From contig JACMQR010000274.1 of the NCBI GenBank assembly GCA_014376885.1, positions 1-12,079 on the forward strand: a stretch of 12,079 bases of DNA, given 5' to 3'. The notes below the pieces were generated by a model, which was not told the origin of the DNA, ran no database searches, and was given only the letters and a program-made list of their open reading frames with translations. The DNA is from Polaromonas sp. (lineage in GTDB: Bacteria; Pseudomonadota; Gammaproteobacteria; Burkholderiales; Burkholderiaceae_C). Within the stretch, counting starts at the first letter, position 1. Every line of letters begins with the position of its first letter. A program made the translations under genes and the position numbers. Below, one piece after another: positions 6,311-12,079 of this stretch.

Positions 6311-7357
6311 ATGCCTATGCGCGCTGACCTCTTTCTTGTCGAACACGGCCATGCCACCACCCGCTCCCAGGCCCAGCGCCTGATCGCCTCGGGCGTGCAG
6401 TGGCGGGTCGACGAGGCCGTGGCCTGGAAAAAGGTGGCCAAAAACGGCGATGAGATTCCCGGCAACGCCGAGCTGCAGGTGCTTGACACCACCGAGGCCA
6501 AGTACATTTCCCGCGGCGGCCTCAAGCTCGAAGGTGCGCTGCGGGCCACCGGCCTGGATGTGACCGGCCTGCGCTGCCTGGACATCGGCCAGTCCACCGG
6601 CGGCTTCACCGACTGCCTGCTGCAGCATGGCGCCGCGCACGTGGTCGGTGTCGATGTCGGTCATGGCCAGTTGCACGACAGCCTGCGCGCCGACGACCGT
6701 GTGGTTTGCATCGAGGGCGTGAACGCGCGCTCGCTGACAGCGGGCGACCTGACCGAGCATTTCCGCCGCGCCCTGCATGGCAGCAGCTTTGGCGACGACG
6801 ATGCGTTCGCCGATGTCGAGGAGGACGGCTACAGCGACCAGGACATGGACGGCTTCGATCCGGTGTTCGACTTCCTGACCGGCGACCTGTCGTTCATCTC
6901 GCTGACGCTGGTGCTGCCCGCCGTGGTGCGTCTTCTCAAGGCCGACGGCCAGCTGCTGATGCTCGTCAAGCCGCAGTTCGAGCTGCAGCCCGGCCAGATC
7001 GGCAAGGGCGGCATCGTGCGCGATGCGGTGCATTTCGAATTTGTTGAAAAGCGCCTGAAAGATGCCTGCGCCGCGCTCGGCCTCGACGTGCTGGCCTGGC
7101 TGGCTTCGTCGATCGACGGCGGCGACGGCAACCGCGAGTTCTTCATCCAGGCCAAAAAAGGCGCTGCCGTGCAGGGCGAAGACCAGCCATTGCTCGTGGC
7201 GCCGCAGCGCAAGGGCGTCAAGCGGCTGCCGCGCAGCGAACTGCGTGCCTCCCGCGAGCCGCACGAGGATTCCGAACTGGCCCATGCCGGCCAGCCCGGC
7301 CCGGCGCGCGCCAAGCGGCGCGATAAAAAGCCGGGCGACCACTCCACCAGCGATTAA
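6311..7357 (+). CDS. tlyA: TlyA-family rRNA (2'-O) methyltransferase / S4-domain protein
   Basis: Methyltransferase of the TlyA/FtsJ-like family; characterised members 2'-O-methylate cytidines in 16S and 23S rRNA using SAM. The N-terminal S4 RNA-binding domain (residues about 3-60) contains RSQAQRLIASGVQW. The Rossmann domain has SRGGLKLEGAL (K72), the SAM loop LDIGQSTGGFTDCLLQ (residues 90-105; usually GASTGG), GVDVGHGQL, GDLSFISL (D192) and LVKPQFE (K220), consistent with the K-D-K-E tetrad. At 348 residues it is longer than the usual ~250-280. There is an acidic insert at about 157-182 and a basic tail from about residue 295. Either ATG 6311 or ATG 6317 (MRADLF, the more typical family start) may be used; neither has a strong ribosome-binding site. 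metF follows after 9 bp. Its reaction makes SAH, the AhcY substrate. Confidence 0.9.
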   Translation: MPMRADLFLVEHGHATTRSQAQRLIASGVQWRVDEAVAWKKVAKNGDEIPGNAELQVLDTTEAKYISRGGLKLEGALRATGLDVTGLRCLDIGQSTGGFTDCLLQHGAAHVVGVDVGHGQLHDSLRADDRVVCIEGVNARSLTAGDLTEHFRRALHGSSFGDDDAFADVEEDGYSDQDMDGFDPVFDFLTGDLSFISLTLVLPAVVRLLKADGQLLMLVKPQFELQPGQIGKGGIVRDAVHFEFVEKRLKDACAALGLDVLAWLASSIDGGDGNREFFIQAKKGAAVQGEDQPLLVAPQRKGVKRLPRSELRASREPHEDSELAHAGQPGPARAKRRDKKPGDHSTSD

Positions 7358-7366
7358 GGGTTTGCG

Positions 7367-8197
7367 ATGAACACTCCGGTCAGTTTTGAATTTTTCCCGC
7401 CGAAGACGCCCGAGGGCGCTGACAAGCTGCGTGCCACGCGCCAGCTGCTCTACGCCCACCGCCCCGAATTTTGCTCGGTCACCTTTGGCGCTGGCGGTTC
7501 GACGCAGGACGGCACGTTCAATACCGTCCAGGCGATTCTGGCCGAGGACATGCCGGCGGCCTGCCACTTTTCATGCGTCGGCGCTACCAAGGCCACCGTG
7601 CGCCAGCAACTCGCCAGCCTGCAGGCCATGGGCGTCAGGCGCCTGGTGGCGCTGCGCGGCGACCTGCCCAGCGGCTATGGCGCAGGCGGCGAATTTCACT
7701 ACGCCAGCGATTTGGTGGCCTTCATCCGGCAGGAAACCGGCGCTGCTTTTCATATCGAAGTGGGCGCCTACCCCGAAATTCATCCACAGGCCAAGTCCGC
7801 CGAGTCGGACCTGCAGGCCTTTGCCGCCAAGGTGAAGGCCGGAGCCGATTCGGCCATCACCCAGTATTTTTTCAATTCGGACGCCTACTTCCGGTTTGTC
7901 GACGATGCCTACCACCTGGGCGCCGACGTGCCGGTGGTGCCGGGCATCATGCCGATCACCAACTCCAGCCAGCTGATCCGGTTTTCCGATGCCTGCGGCG
8001 CCGAAATCCCGCGCTGGATTCGCCAGCGCCTGCAAGGCTTTGGCGACGACACTGCGTCGATCAAAAGTTTTGGCCTGGATGTGGTCACCGATCTGTGCGA
8101 CCAGCTGCGCATGGCCGGCGTGCCGGGCATCCATTTCTACACCCTGAACCAGGCCGCAGCGACGTCTGAAATCATTCGCCGGTTAATGCCGGTTTGA
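7367..8197 (+). CDS. metF: Methylenetetrahydrofolate reductase
   Basis: FAD-dependent reductase converting 5,10-methylene-THF to 5-methyl-THF, the methyl donor for methionine synthase. It begins with the diagnostic VSFEFFPPKTPEG; E8 corresponds to the catalytic glutamate (E28 in E. coli). Then come SVTFGAGGSTQD, VALRGDLPSGYG with D99 (the E. coli D120 equivalent), EVGAYPEIHPQAKS, ITQYFFNSDAYFRF, PGIMPITNSSQ and HFYTLNQA at the C-terminus. At 276 residues it is the usual bacterial single-domain length without the eukaryotic regulatory domain. The start ATG is 9 bp after the tlyA stop, with GGG in the gap as a weak ribosome-binding site, suggesting coupling to tlyA. Together with ahcY it covers two steps of methionine regeneration. 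Confidence 0.97.
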   Translation: MNTPVSFEFFPPKTPEGADKLRATRQLLYAHRPEFCSVTFGAGGSTQDGTFNTVQAILAEDMPAACHFSCVGATKATVRQQLASLQAMGVRRLVALRGDLPSGYGAGGEFHYASDLVAFIRQETGAAFHIEVGAYPEIHPQAKSAESDLQAFAAKVKAGADSAITQYFFNSDAYFRFVDDAYHLGADVPVVPGIMPITNSSQLIRFSDACGAEIPRWIRQRLQGFGDDTASIKSFGLDVVTDLCDQLRMAGVPGIHFYTLNQAAATSEIIRRLMPV

Positions 8198-8922
8198 CAG
8201 GCGGCGGGCTCTTTGCTCTCCGAAGCGCTTCACGGCGCGCCCTGACCACCGGTCTGGTGGCGCTGCTGGCCGGCTGCTCGGCCATGCCCGGCTCGCAGAC
8301 CCAGCCAGTCGCCGCCGCCCCGGCCGTGGCGGTGTTCTCGGTGGGCGCGCTGCAGGGGCCGGCAGCCGCCCCGGTGGCGCCCACGCAGCCCTTCAGCTCA
8401 CGCTTTAGCGACTTCATCGCCCGCCGCCTGCAGCGCCCAAGCAACGCTCCGCCCGCGCTGCCGGCCGCCGAAGCGCCCGCTGCCGCCGAGCCCGCAGTGC
8501 CGCCCGTCGATGAGAAGTACCGTCTGACCGCCGACAACGCCCGCGAGTTGGAGCGCGGTGATGCATCCTGGTATGGCAGCCAGTTCCATGGCCGGCGCAC
8601 GGCCAGCGGCGAAGCCTATGACAAGTACGCCCTGACCGCCGCCCACAAGACGCTGCCTTTTGGCACCATCGTGCGCGTGCGCAGCCTGGCGCTGGGCCGC
8701 GAGGTCGATGTGCGGATCAACGACCGCGGGCCGTTTTCGCCCGGCCGGGTGATCGACGTGAGCCAGGCCGCTGCCCATGCGCTGGGGCTCACCGGTCTGG
8801 GCGTGGCCGAGGTGTCGCTGAAGGTGGCCGCCCCGCTGGCCAAGATGGCGCCGGTGAAGCGGTCGGCCAGGAAAGTGTCGCGCCGGCCGGCCCGCTCGCC
8901 AGCCGGGGTGCGCCGCCGCTGA
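8194..8922 (+). CDS. rlpA: RlpA-like septal-ring lipoprotein (DPBB domain, no SPOR domain)
   Basis: Outer-membrane lipoprotein of the RlpA family; the Pseudomonas aeruginosa member is a lytic transglycosylase that cleaves glycan strands lacking stem peptides at the septum. The only plausible start is TTG 8194, whose TTGA overlaps the metF stop. No ATG exists between the upstream in-frame stop at 8167 and the lipobox. The signal peptide ends in LLAGC with C28 lipidated, followed by a Pro/Ala-rich linker (residues 35-105). The double-psi beta-barrel spans about 118-212: GDASWYGSQFHGRRTASGE, LTAAHKTLPFGT, VRINDRGPF, RVIDVSQAAAHALGL. E140 and D177 sit where the family's essential acidic residues are expected. 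The C-terminal peptidoglycan-binding SPOR domain of many RlpA proteins is absent; a ~30-residue Arg/Lys-rich tail takes its place. It is probably co-transcribed with tlyA-metF. Confidence 0.9.
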   Translation: MTGGGLFALRSASRRALTTGLVALLAGCSAMPGSQTQPVAAAPAVAVFSVGALQGPAAAPVAPTQPFSSRFSDFIARRLQRPSNAPPALPAAEAPAAAEPAVPPVDEKYRLTADNARELERGDASWYGSQFHGRRTASGEAYDKYALTAAHKTLPFGTIVRVRSLALGREVDVRINDRGPFSPGRVIDVSQAAAHALGLTGLGVAEVSLKVAAPLAKMAPVKRSARKVSRRPARSPAGVRRR

Positions 8923-8946
8923 GCGTGCGGCCGCATCCGCTTTTTT
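8922..8946 (+). terminator. Weak candidate terminator after rlpA
   Basis: AGCG (8922-8925) can pair with CGCT (8938-8941) around the TGCGGCCGCA palindrome, followed by six Ts at 8941-8946. The stem is imperfect and overlaps the stop codon. The position between convergent rlpA and rlmJ fits. Confidence 0.35.
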
Positions 8947-8968
8947 GCCGAGGGCGCTGAGGCTTCTT

Positions 8969-9970
8969 TCAGCCGCCGTGTTCCAGGGAAAAGCCGGCAT
9001 TGCGGTCCTGGCCGAGCAGGGCGACCATTTGCGGCAGGGCGGCGTTCAGTTCGGCCTTCAGCGTGTGCGGCGGGTTGATGATGAACATGCCGCTGGCCGG
9101 CAGGCCGGGGCGGACCACCTCGCCGGCGCTGTCGGTCGTCAGCTTGCTCGACTTGACCGTCAGCGTGGCATGCAGCCAGGGGCGCTGCGCCTTGACCGCC
9201 AGGGTCTTGAGCTTGCGCGGCAGGTCATGCGCCTCGGGCCGGGGAATGATCGGGTACCACACGACATAGGTGCCGGTGGCAAAGCGCTTGACGGCGTCCT
9301 GCATGCAGGCGGTCACGCGGGCATAGTCGCTCTTGATTTCATAGCTCGGGTCGCACAGCACCATGGCGCGGCGCGCCGGTGGCGGCAAGAAGGTCTTCAA
9401 GGCCTCGAAACCGTCCTCGCGCGCCACCGTCACCTGGCGGCCGACGCCGAGTTGCTCGATATTGCCGGTGAGCGACTTGAAGTCGGTCGGGTGCAACTCG
9501 AAGAGCTTGAGCTTGTCGCGCCCGCTCAGGAATTTCTGCGCGATGAACGGCGAGCCCGGATAGATCTTCAGGTGCGCCGGATCGTCGGTCTGGGCAAAAT
9601 GCGGGTTCAGCCCGCGCAGCAGCTCCAGGTAGTCCAGCAGGACGGGCGCCCAGGGATAGCCGGCGGCAGCGTCTGCCGCGGCTGGCGGCTTGGCGCTGGA
9701 CGCTACTTTTTTAGTAGCTGCTCCCTGCGGCGTGACCTGCACAGGCGCGGCTTTTGATGCTGAAATCAGCTTGAAGATGCCGGCGCTGGCTTCGCCGCTG
9801 GTTTCGGTGTAGTCGCCGTCCAGGCGGTACAGGCCGGCGCCGGCGTGGGTGTCGATCACGGTCAGCGCCGTGTCTTTTTGGGTCAGGTACTTCATCAGCG
9901 CAATCAGGCAGGTGTGCTTGAGAACGTCGGCATGGTTGCCTGCATGGAAGGCGTGGCGGTAGGAAAACAT
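8969..9970 (-). CDS. rlmJ: 23S rRNA (adenine-2030-N6)-methyltransferase
   Basis: SAM-dependent enzyme (YhiR family) that makes N6-methyladenosine at A2030 of 23S rRNA. I choose ATG 9970, giving MFSYRHAFHAGNHADVLKH, which matches the E. coli N-terminus (MLSYRHSFHAGNHADVLKH); a TTG 27 bp upstream would add nine non-family residues. Motifs: DTHAGAGLY (SAM loop, about residues 40-48), YPGSPFIA, FELHPTDF, the catalytic DPSYEIKSDY with D207 (DPPYE in E. coli), FATGTYVVWYP and INPPHTL near the end. It has 333 residues against about 280 in E. coli. The excess sits at residues about 67-104, encoded in part by dispersed-repeat copy E. The gene diverges from the rplM promoter, only ~40 bp separating its start from the -35 box. 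Confidence 0.93.
   Translation of the reverse strand: MFSYRHAFHAGNHADVLKHTCLIALMKYLTQKDTALTVIDTHAGAGLYRLDGDYTETSGEASAGIFKLISASKAAPVQVTPQGAATKKVASSAKPPAAADAAAGYPWAPVLLDYLELLRGLNPHFAQTDDPAHLKIYPGSPFIAQKFLSGRDKLKLFELHPTDFKSLTGNIEQLGVGRQVTVAREDGFEALKTFLPPPARRAMVLCDPSYEIKSDYARVTACMQDAVKRFATGTYVVWYPIIPRPEAHDLPRKLKTLAVKAQRPWLHATLTVKSSKLTTDSAGEVVRPGLPASGMFIINPPHTLKAELNAALPQMVALLGQDRNAGFSLEHGG
9700..9770 (+). repeat. Dispersed repeat, copy E (inside rlmJ, antisense, translated)
   Basis: Carries TTTTAGTAGCTGCT (9709-9722), AGGCGC at 9743-9748 and CTTTTGA at 9751-9757; TTTGA is 39 nt from GTAGC (9714), as in copies A and B. The CAAGCGC block is not recognisable, so this is the most eroded copy. It is read by rlmJ on the minus strand in the frame GCA-GCT-ACT, which differs from the frame used in copy C, giving residues around VTPQGAATKKVASS. 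RlmJ residues here have no counterpart in the E. coli protein. Confidence 0.62.
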
Positions 9971-10011
9971 GGCGCTATCGTACCTTCTTGGCACCAAAGG
10001 CCGCTAAAAAA

Positions 10012-10041
10012 TTGACGCAAGTGCTTGATTCTTCATATAAT
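10012..10041 (+). promoter_or_regulatory. Sigma-70 promoter of rplM-rpsI
   Basis: TTGACG (10012-10017) and a consensus TATAAT (10036-10041) separated by 18 bp. It is the best promoter in the window and fits a highly expressed ribosomal-protein operon. Transcription would start near 10048. Confidence 0.85.
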
Positions 10042-10047
10042 CACAGG

Positions 10048-10178
10048 CTCTGCAGCGCACACAGCGGTTCCGCGGCAGGGTTGCTTTGAAAAGCAAATGA
10101 CCACCTAAGAGGTTCTCACCAGAAGAACGCCGACCGTGGAAAAGAACCCGACAAACCCCTTTTTGAAAAAAGAAACTC
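10048..10178 (+). promoter_or_regulatory. Structured 5' leader of rplM-rpsI
   Basis: About 130 nt of untranslated leader with three consecutive possible hairpins: CTCTGC (10048-10053) / GCAGGG (10075-10080) enclosing a small GCG/CGC stem; TTGCTT (10081-10086) / AAGCAA (10091-10096) with a TGAA loop; and CCAC (10101-10104) / GTGG (10136-10139) enclosing GTTC/GAAC. The last ~40 nt are A-rich and unstructured, with only a weak ribosome-binding site before the ATG. Ribosomal-protein operons are often autoregulated by one of their products binding the leader, and an L13 leader RNA is known in enterobacteria. Equivalence here is inference. Confidence 0.5.
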
Positions 10179-10646
10179 ATGAAAACCTTCAGCGCCAAAC
10201 CCGCTGATGTGACGCACGAGTGGTTTGTGATTGACGCGACCGACATGGTCCTCGGACGAGTAGCCAGCGAAGTTGCTCTCCGTTTACGCGGCAAACACAA
10301 GGCCATTTACACGCCTCACATCGACACCGGCGACTTCATCGTCATCATCAACGCAGCCCAGCTGCGCGTGACCGGTGCCAAGTCGACCGACAAGATCTAC
10401 TATCGCCACTCCGGCTACCCGGGCGGCATCAGTGCCACCAATTTCCGCGACATGCAAACCAAGTTCCCGGGCCGCGCCCTGGAAAAAGCCGTCAAGGGCA
10501 TGCTGCCCAAGGGCCCGCTTGGCTACGCCATGATCAAAAAGCTCAAGGTGTACGGCGGCGCCGAGCATCCGCACACTGCCCAGCAGCCTAAAGTGCTGGA
10601 AATTGCTGGCATGTCCGCCAATGCACAACGGGAGTCCGCCAAATGA
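10179..10646 (+). CDS. rplM: 50S ribosomal protein L13
   Basis: Early-assembling 23S rRNA-binding protein of the large subunit. The sequence tracks E. coli L13 from end to end: [82 protein letters not shown]. coli L13 ends at the equivalent of ...QPKVLEI (142 residues); here 13 more residues ([13 protein letters not shown]) run to the next gene, giving 155. The stop overlaps the rpsI start as ATGA, so the two genes are translationally coupled. It is transcribed from the strong promoter at 10012-10041 through a structured leader. Confidence 0.98.
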   Translation: MKTFSAKPADVTHEWFVIDATDMVLGRVASEVALRLRGKHKAIYTPHIDTGDFIVIINAAQLRVTGAKSTDKIYYRHSGYPGGISATNFRDMQTKFPGRALEKAVKGMLPKGPLGYAMIKKLKVYGGAEHPHTAQQPKVLEIAGMSANAQRESAK

Positions 10647-11035
10647 TCGGTGAATGGAACAATGGCACCGGCCGCCGCAAGTCAAGCGTCGCCCGCGTGT
10701 TTCTGAAAAAAGGCACTGGCAAGATCACGGTCAACGACAAGGACATCCAGGCGTTCTTCGGTCGCCAGACCTCGATCATGATCTGCCGCCAGCCCCTGTT
10801 TCTGACGAACCACGTCGAAACGTTTGACATCATGATCAACGTCCACGGCGGCGGCGAGTCCGGCCAGGCCGGCGCTGTGCGCCACGGCATCACCCGTGCC
10901 CTGATCGACTATGACGCCACGCTCAAGCCAGCGCTCAGCCAGGCCGGTTTCGTGACCCGCGACGCCCGCGAAGTCGAGCGTAAAAAGGTCGGTTTCCGCT
11001 CGGCGCGCCGTCGCAAGCAGTTCAGCAAGCGTTAA
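10643..11035 (+). CDS. rpsI: 30S ribosomal protein S9
   Basis: Small-subunit protein whose C-terminal tail reaches toward P-site tRNA. All hallmarks are present: [78 protein letters not shown] split across the C-terminus, ending in the invariant SKR. It has 130 residues, as in E. coli. The start overlaps the rplM stop, and its ribosome-binding site CGGGAG lies inside the 3' end of rplM. The operon is closed by the terminator at 11057-11089. Confidence 0.98.
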   Translation: MIGEWNNGTGRRKSSVARVFLKKGTGKITVNDKDIQAFFGRQTSIMICRQPLFLTNHVETFDIMINVHGGGESGQAGAVRHGITRALIDYDATLKPALSQAGFVTRDAREVERKKVGFRSARRRKQFSKR

Positions 11036-11056
11036 TTTTCGCTTTTCCTGTACCGC

Positions 11057-11089
11057 AAAAAGCCGCCCGGCCCGCCTGGCGGCTTTTTT
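11057..11089 (+). terminator. Intrinsic terminator of rplM-rpsI
   Basis: AAAAAGCCGCC (11057-11067) pairs with GGCGGCTTTTTT (11078-11089) around a 10-nt loop; the 3' arm ends in six Ts. It is symmetrical enough to work in either direction. Confidence 0.92.
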
Positions 11090-11104
11090 CATGAAGGCCC
11101 CGGC

Positions 11105-11120
11105 TGCACGAAGACGTGCA
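11105..11120. repeat. Small perfect inverted repeat before erpA
   Basis: TGCACG (11105-11110) and CGTGCA (11115-11120) around AAGA, about 60 bp before the erpA start and just after the rpsI terminator. It could be a hairpin or a protein-binding site. An AT-rich stretch at 11124-11167 between it and erpA probably holds the promoter, but I cannot define -35 and -10 boxes with confidence. Confidence 0.4.
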
Positions 11121-11183
11121 GGCCATATGGTTGATTGATTTACTGTAGTATTTACGAATTGTCTTTGACTAACGGAGTTCCCC

Positions 11184-11549
11184 ATGAGTGCAGTTGCTGA
11201 AAACATCCAGACTGAAATGCCTTCCCCCTTTGTGTTCACCGACAGCGCGGCCTCCAAGGTGGCCGAGCTGATTGCCGAGGAAGGCAACCCGGACCTCAAG
11301 CTGCGGGTGTTCGTGCAGGGCGGTGGCTGCTCGGGTTTCCAGTATGGCTTTACCTTTGATGAAATCACCAACGAAGACGACACCACCATGACGAAAAATG
11401 GCGTGTCCCTGCTGATCGACGCGATGAGCTACCAGTATCTGGTGGGTGCCGAGATCGACTACAAGGACGACCTGGAAGGCGCGCAGTTCGTGATCAAGAA
11501 CCCGAATGCCAGCAGCTCGTGCGGCTGCGGCTCAAGCTTTTCGGTGTAG
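11184..11549 (+). CDS. erpA: Iron-sulfur cluster insertion protein ErpA (A-type carrier)
   Basis: A-type carrier that receives Fe-S clusters from the scaffold and passes them to target apoproteins, including isoprenoid-pathway enzymes in E. coli. It has 121 residues with the three family cysteines: C49 in [13 protein letters not shown], and C113 and C115 in [10 protein letters not shown] near the C-terminus. Other matches include [36 protein letters not shown] and [11 protein letters not shown]. The start is supported by CGGAG 6 nt before the ATG. ErpA rather than IscA is favoured by the [15 protein letters not shown] ending and by the setting beside rpsI and anmK, seen widely in Burkholderiales. 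It is a monocistronic unit between two terminators. Confidence 0.95.
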   Translation: MSAVAENIQTEMPSPFVFTDSAASKVAELIAEEGNPDLKLRVFVQGGGCSGFQYGFTFDEITNEDDTTMTKNGVSLLIDAMSYQYLVGAEIDYKDDLEGAQFVIKNPNASSSCGCGSSFSV

Positions 11550-11590
11550 CGCGACTGGCAGGCCTTCCTGCCGCCTTGCTACCTTGTTCA

Positions 11591-11612
11591 AGCCGCCTCA
11601 GGGCGGCTTTTT
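11591..11612 (+). terminator. Intrinsic terminator after erpA
   Basis: AGCCGCC (11591-11597) and GGCGGCT (11602-11608) around a TCAG loop, followed by Ts to 11612. It lies 42 bp after the erpA stop and just before the end of the convergent anmK gene. Confidence 0.88.
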
Positions 11613-11631
11613 CGTGGCTGGTCCATGTGCT

Positions 11632-12079
11632 TCAGGCCGGGTAAAGCGCACCCAGCACCCGCGGTCCGGCAGCGCCGGTCACGCCGGGAAGGTTGCCCGG
11701 CAGCCGCCTGAGCATCTGACGCGCCAGCCAGGCAAACGCAGCAGCCTCGACCTGCAGCGGCGCCATGCCATGCGCCTCGGAAGTGCTGACGCGCAGGCCG
11801 GGCAGTGCCGCTTGCAGGCGCTGGAGAAGGTAAATATTCAAAGCGCCTCCCCCGCAGACAATCAGTTCTGTGCTTTCCTTGCCATGGCTGTCAAGGCCAG
11901 CCGCACAAGCGCGAACCGTCAATTCGGTCAATGTATTTTGAATGTCCTCGGCGCGCTCGCTGGCAAACGGGCGGAGCTTTTCAGCCAGCCACGCCAGGCT
12001 GAACAGATCGCGCCCGGTGCTTTTCGGCAGGGGCAATGAAAAGTAGGGCTCATCGAGCAAGCTGGCCAGCAGCGCCGGA
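11632..12079 (-). CDS. anmK: 1,6-anhydro-N-acetylmuramic acid kinase, C-terminal part
   Basis: ATP-dependent kinase that opens and phosphorylates anhydro-MurNAc to MurNAc-6-phosphate during cell-wall recycling. The open frame continues off the window edge (in frame from 12078), so the N-terminal half is missing. About 149 C-terminal residues remain and follow E. coli AnmK: DEPYFSLPLPKSTGRDLFSL, ADIQ-like EDIQNTLTELTVR, the nucleotide-site segment ELIVCGGGALNIYLL, GMAPLQVEAAAFAWLA, and the ending LPGNLPGVTGAAGPRVLGALYP. It is convergent with erpA, sharing the space around the 11591-11612 hairpin. The functional theme overlaps with RlpA (peptidoglycan turnover), but the two genes are far apart and not co-transcribed. 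Confidence 0.95.
   Translation of the reverse strand, partial: PALLASLLDEPYFSLPLPKSTGRDLFSLAWLAEKLRPFASERAEDIQNTLTELTVRACAAGLDSHGKESTELIVCGGGALNIYLLQRLQAALPGLRVSTSEAHGMAPLQVEAAAFAWLARQMLRRLPGNLPGVTGAAGPRVLGALYPA

Noticed and set aside
6260..7567. 435-codon open frame on the minus strand across tlyA and into metF
   Set aside because: It spans two well-identified genes and their junction; the composition is that of a reverse-complement shadow.
9971..9997. TTG start 27 bp upstream for rlmJ
   Set aside because: ATG 9970 gives an N-terminus matching E. coli RlmJ almost residue for residue; the extra nine residues have no family support.
11131..11159. TTGATT as a -35 box with a -10 near 11153 for erpA
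   Set aside because: The candidate -10 matches the consensus at only about three positions, so I did not list it as a promoter.
1..12079. CRISPR array, tRNA, rRNA, prophage or insertion sequence
   Set aside because: No regularly spaced direct repeats, no cloverleaf-like or rRNA sequence, and no transposase, integrase or phage gene is present. The repeats found carry no coding capacity of their own.

Overview
The window looks like chromosomal DNA of a betaproteobacterium in the order Burkholderiales, most likely family Comamonadaceae (Polaromonas or Rhodoferax type). This rests on high GC, protein style, an orphan Bug/TctC-type binding protein, a 478-residue AhcY with a long internal insert, and the gene order rplM-rpsI-erpA-anmK. 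The genus is an inference from memory of related genomes. There is no phage, transposase, CRISPR or tRNA in the window. The genes are mostly ordinary housekeeping genes; the unusual content is in the repeats and RNA leaders.

Layout: (1) 1-2459, the C-terminal ~820 residues of a UvrA-type DNA-damage ATPase that starts outside the window, with two repeat elements translated in frame. (2) 2638-3615, an exported Bug/TctC-type solute-binding protein, convergent with (3) 3649-4470, a HAD-superfamily phosphatase on the minus strand. (4) 4532-6214, a methyl-cycle transcription unit: a -10 box, an S-adenosylhomocysteine (SAH) riboswitch, ahcY and a strong intrinsic terminator. (5) 6311-8922, a tightly packed tlyA-metF-rlpA group (9-bp gap, then a 4-bp overlap). 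(6) 8969-9970, rlmJ on the minus strand, divergent from (7) a strong sigma-70 promoter, a structured ~130-nt leader, rplM-rpsI (overlapping ATGA) and a terminator. (8) erpA with its own terminator, convergent with (9) the 3' end of anmK at the window edge.

Functional links: AhcY removes the SAH made by methyltransferases, two of which (TlyA and RlmJ, both rRNA methyltransferases) are encoded here. MetF supplies the 5-methyl-tetrahydrofolate used to turn AhcY's homocysteine back into methionine. RlpA and AnmK both act in peptidoglycan turnover or recycling. RplM, RpsI, TlyA and RlmJ all concern the ribosome.

Most noteworthy: a dispersed ~55-75 bp repeat occurs five times. It is recognised by [AG]TAGC, then AAGCGC about 23 nt downstream, then TTTG[AG] at 38-40 nt. 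Two copies are intergenic and three lie inside reading frames (uvrA sense; the HAD gene and rlmJ antisense, in two different frames), so it is translated into protein in three different ways. A separate 89-bp near-perfect palindrome is translated in the linker between the two ATPase modules of UvrA. The ahcY leader also shows a hairpin that would compete directly with the riboswitch pseudoknot, giving a testable model of its expression platform.
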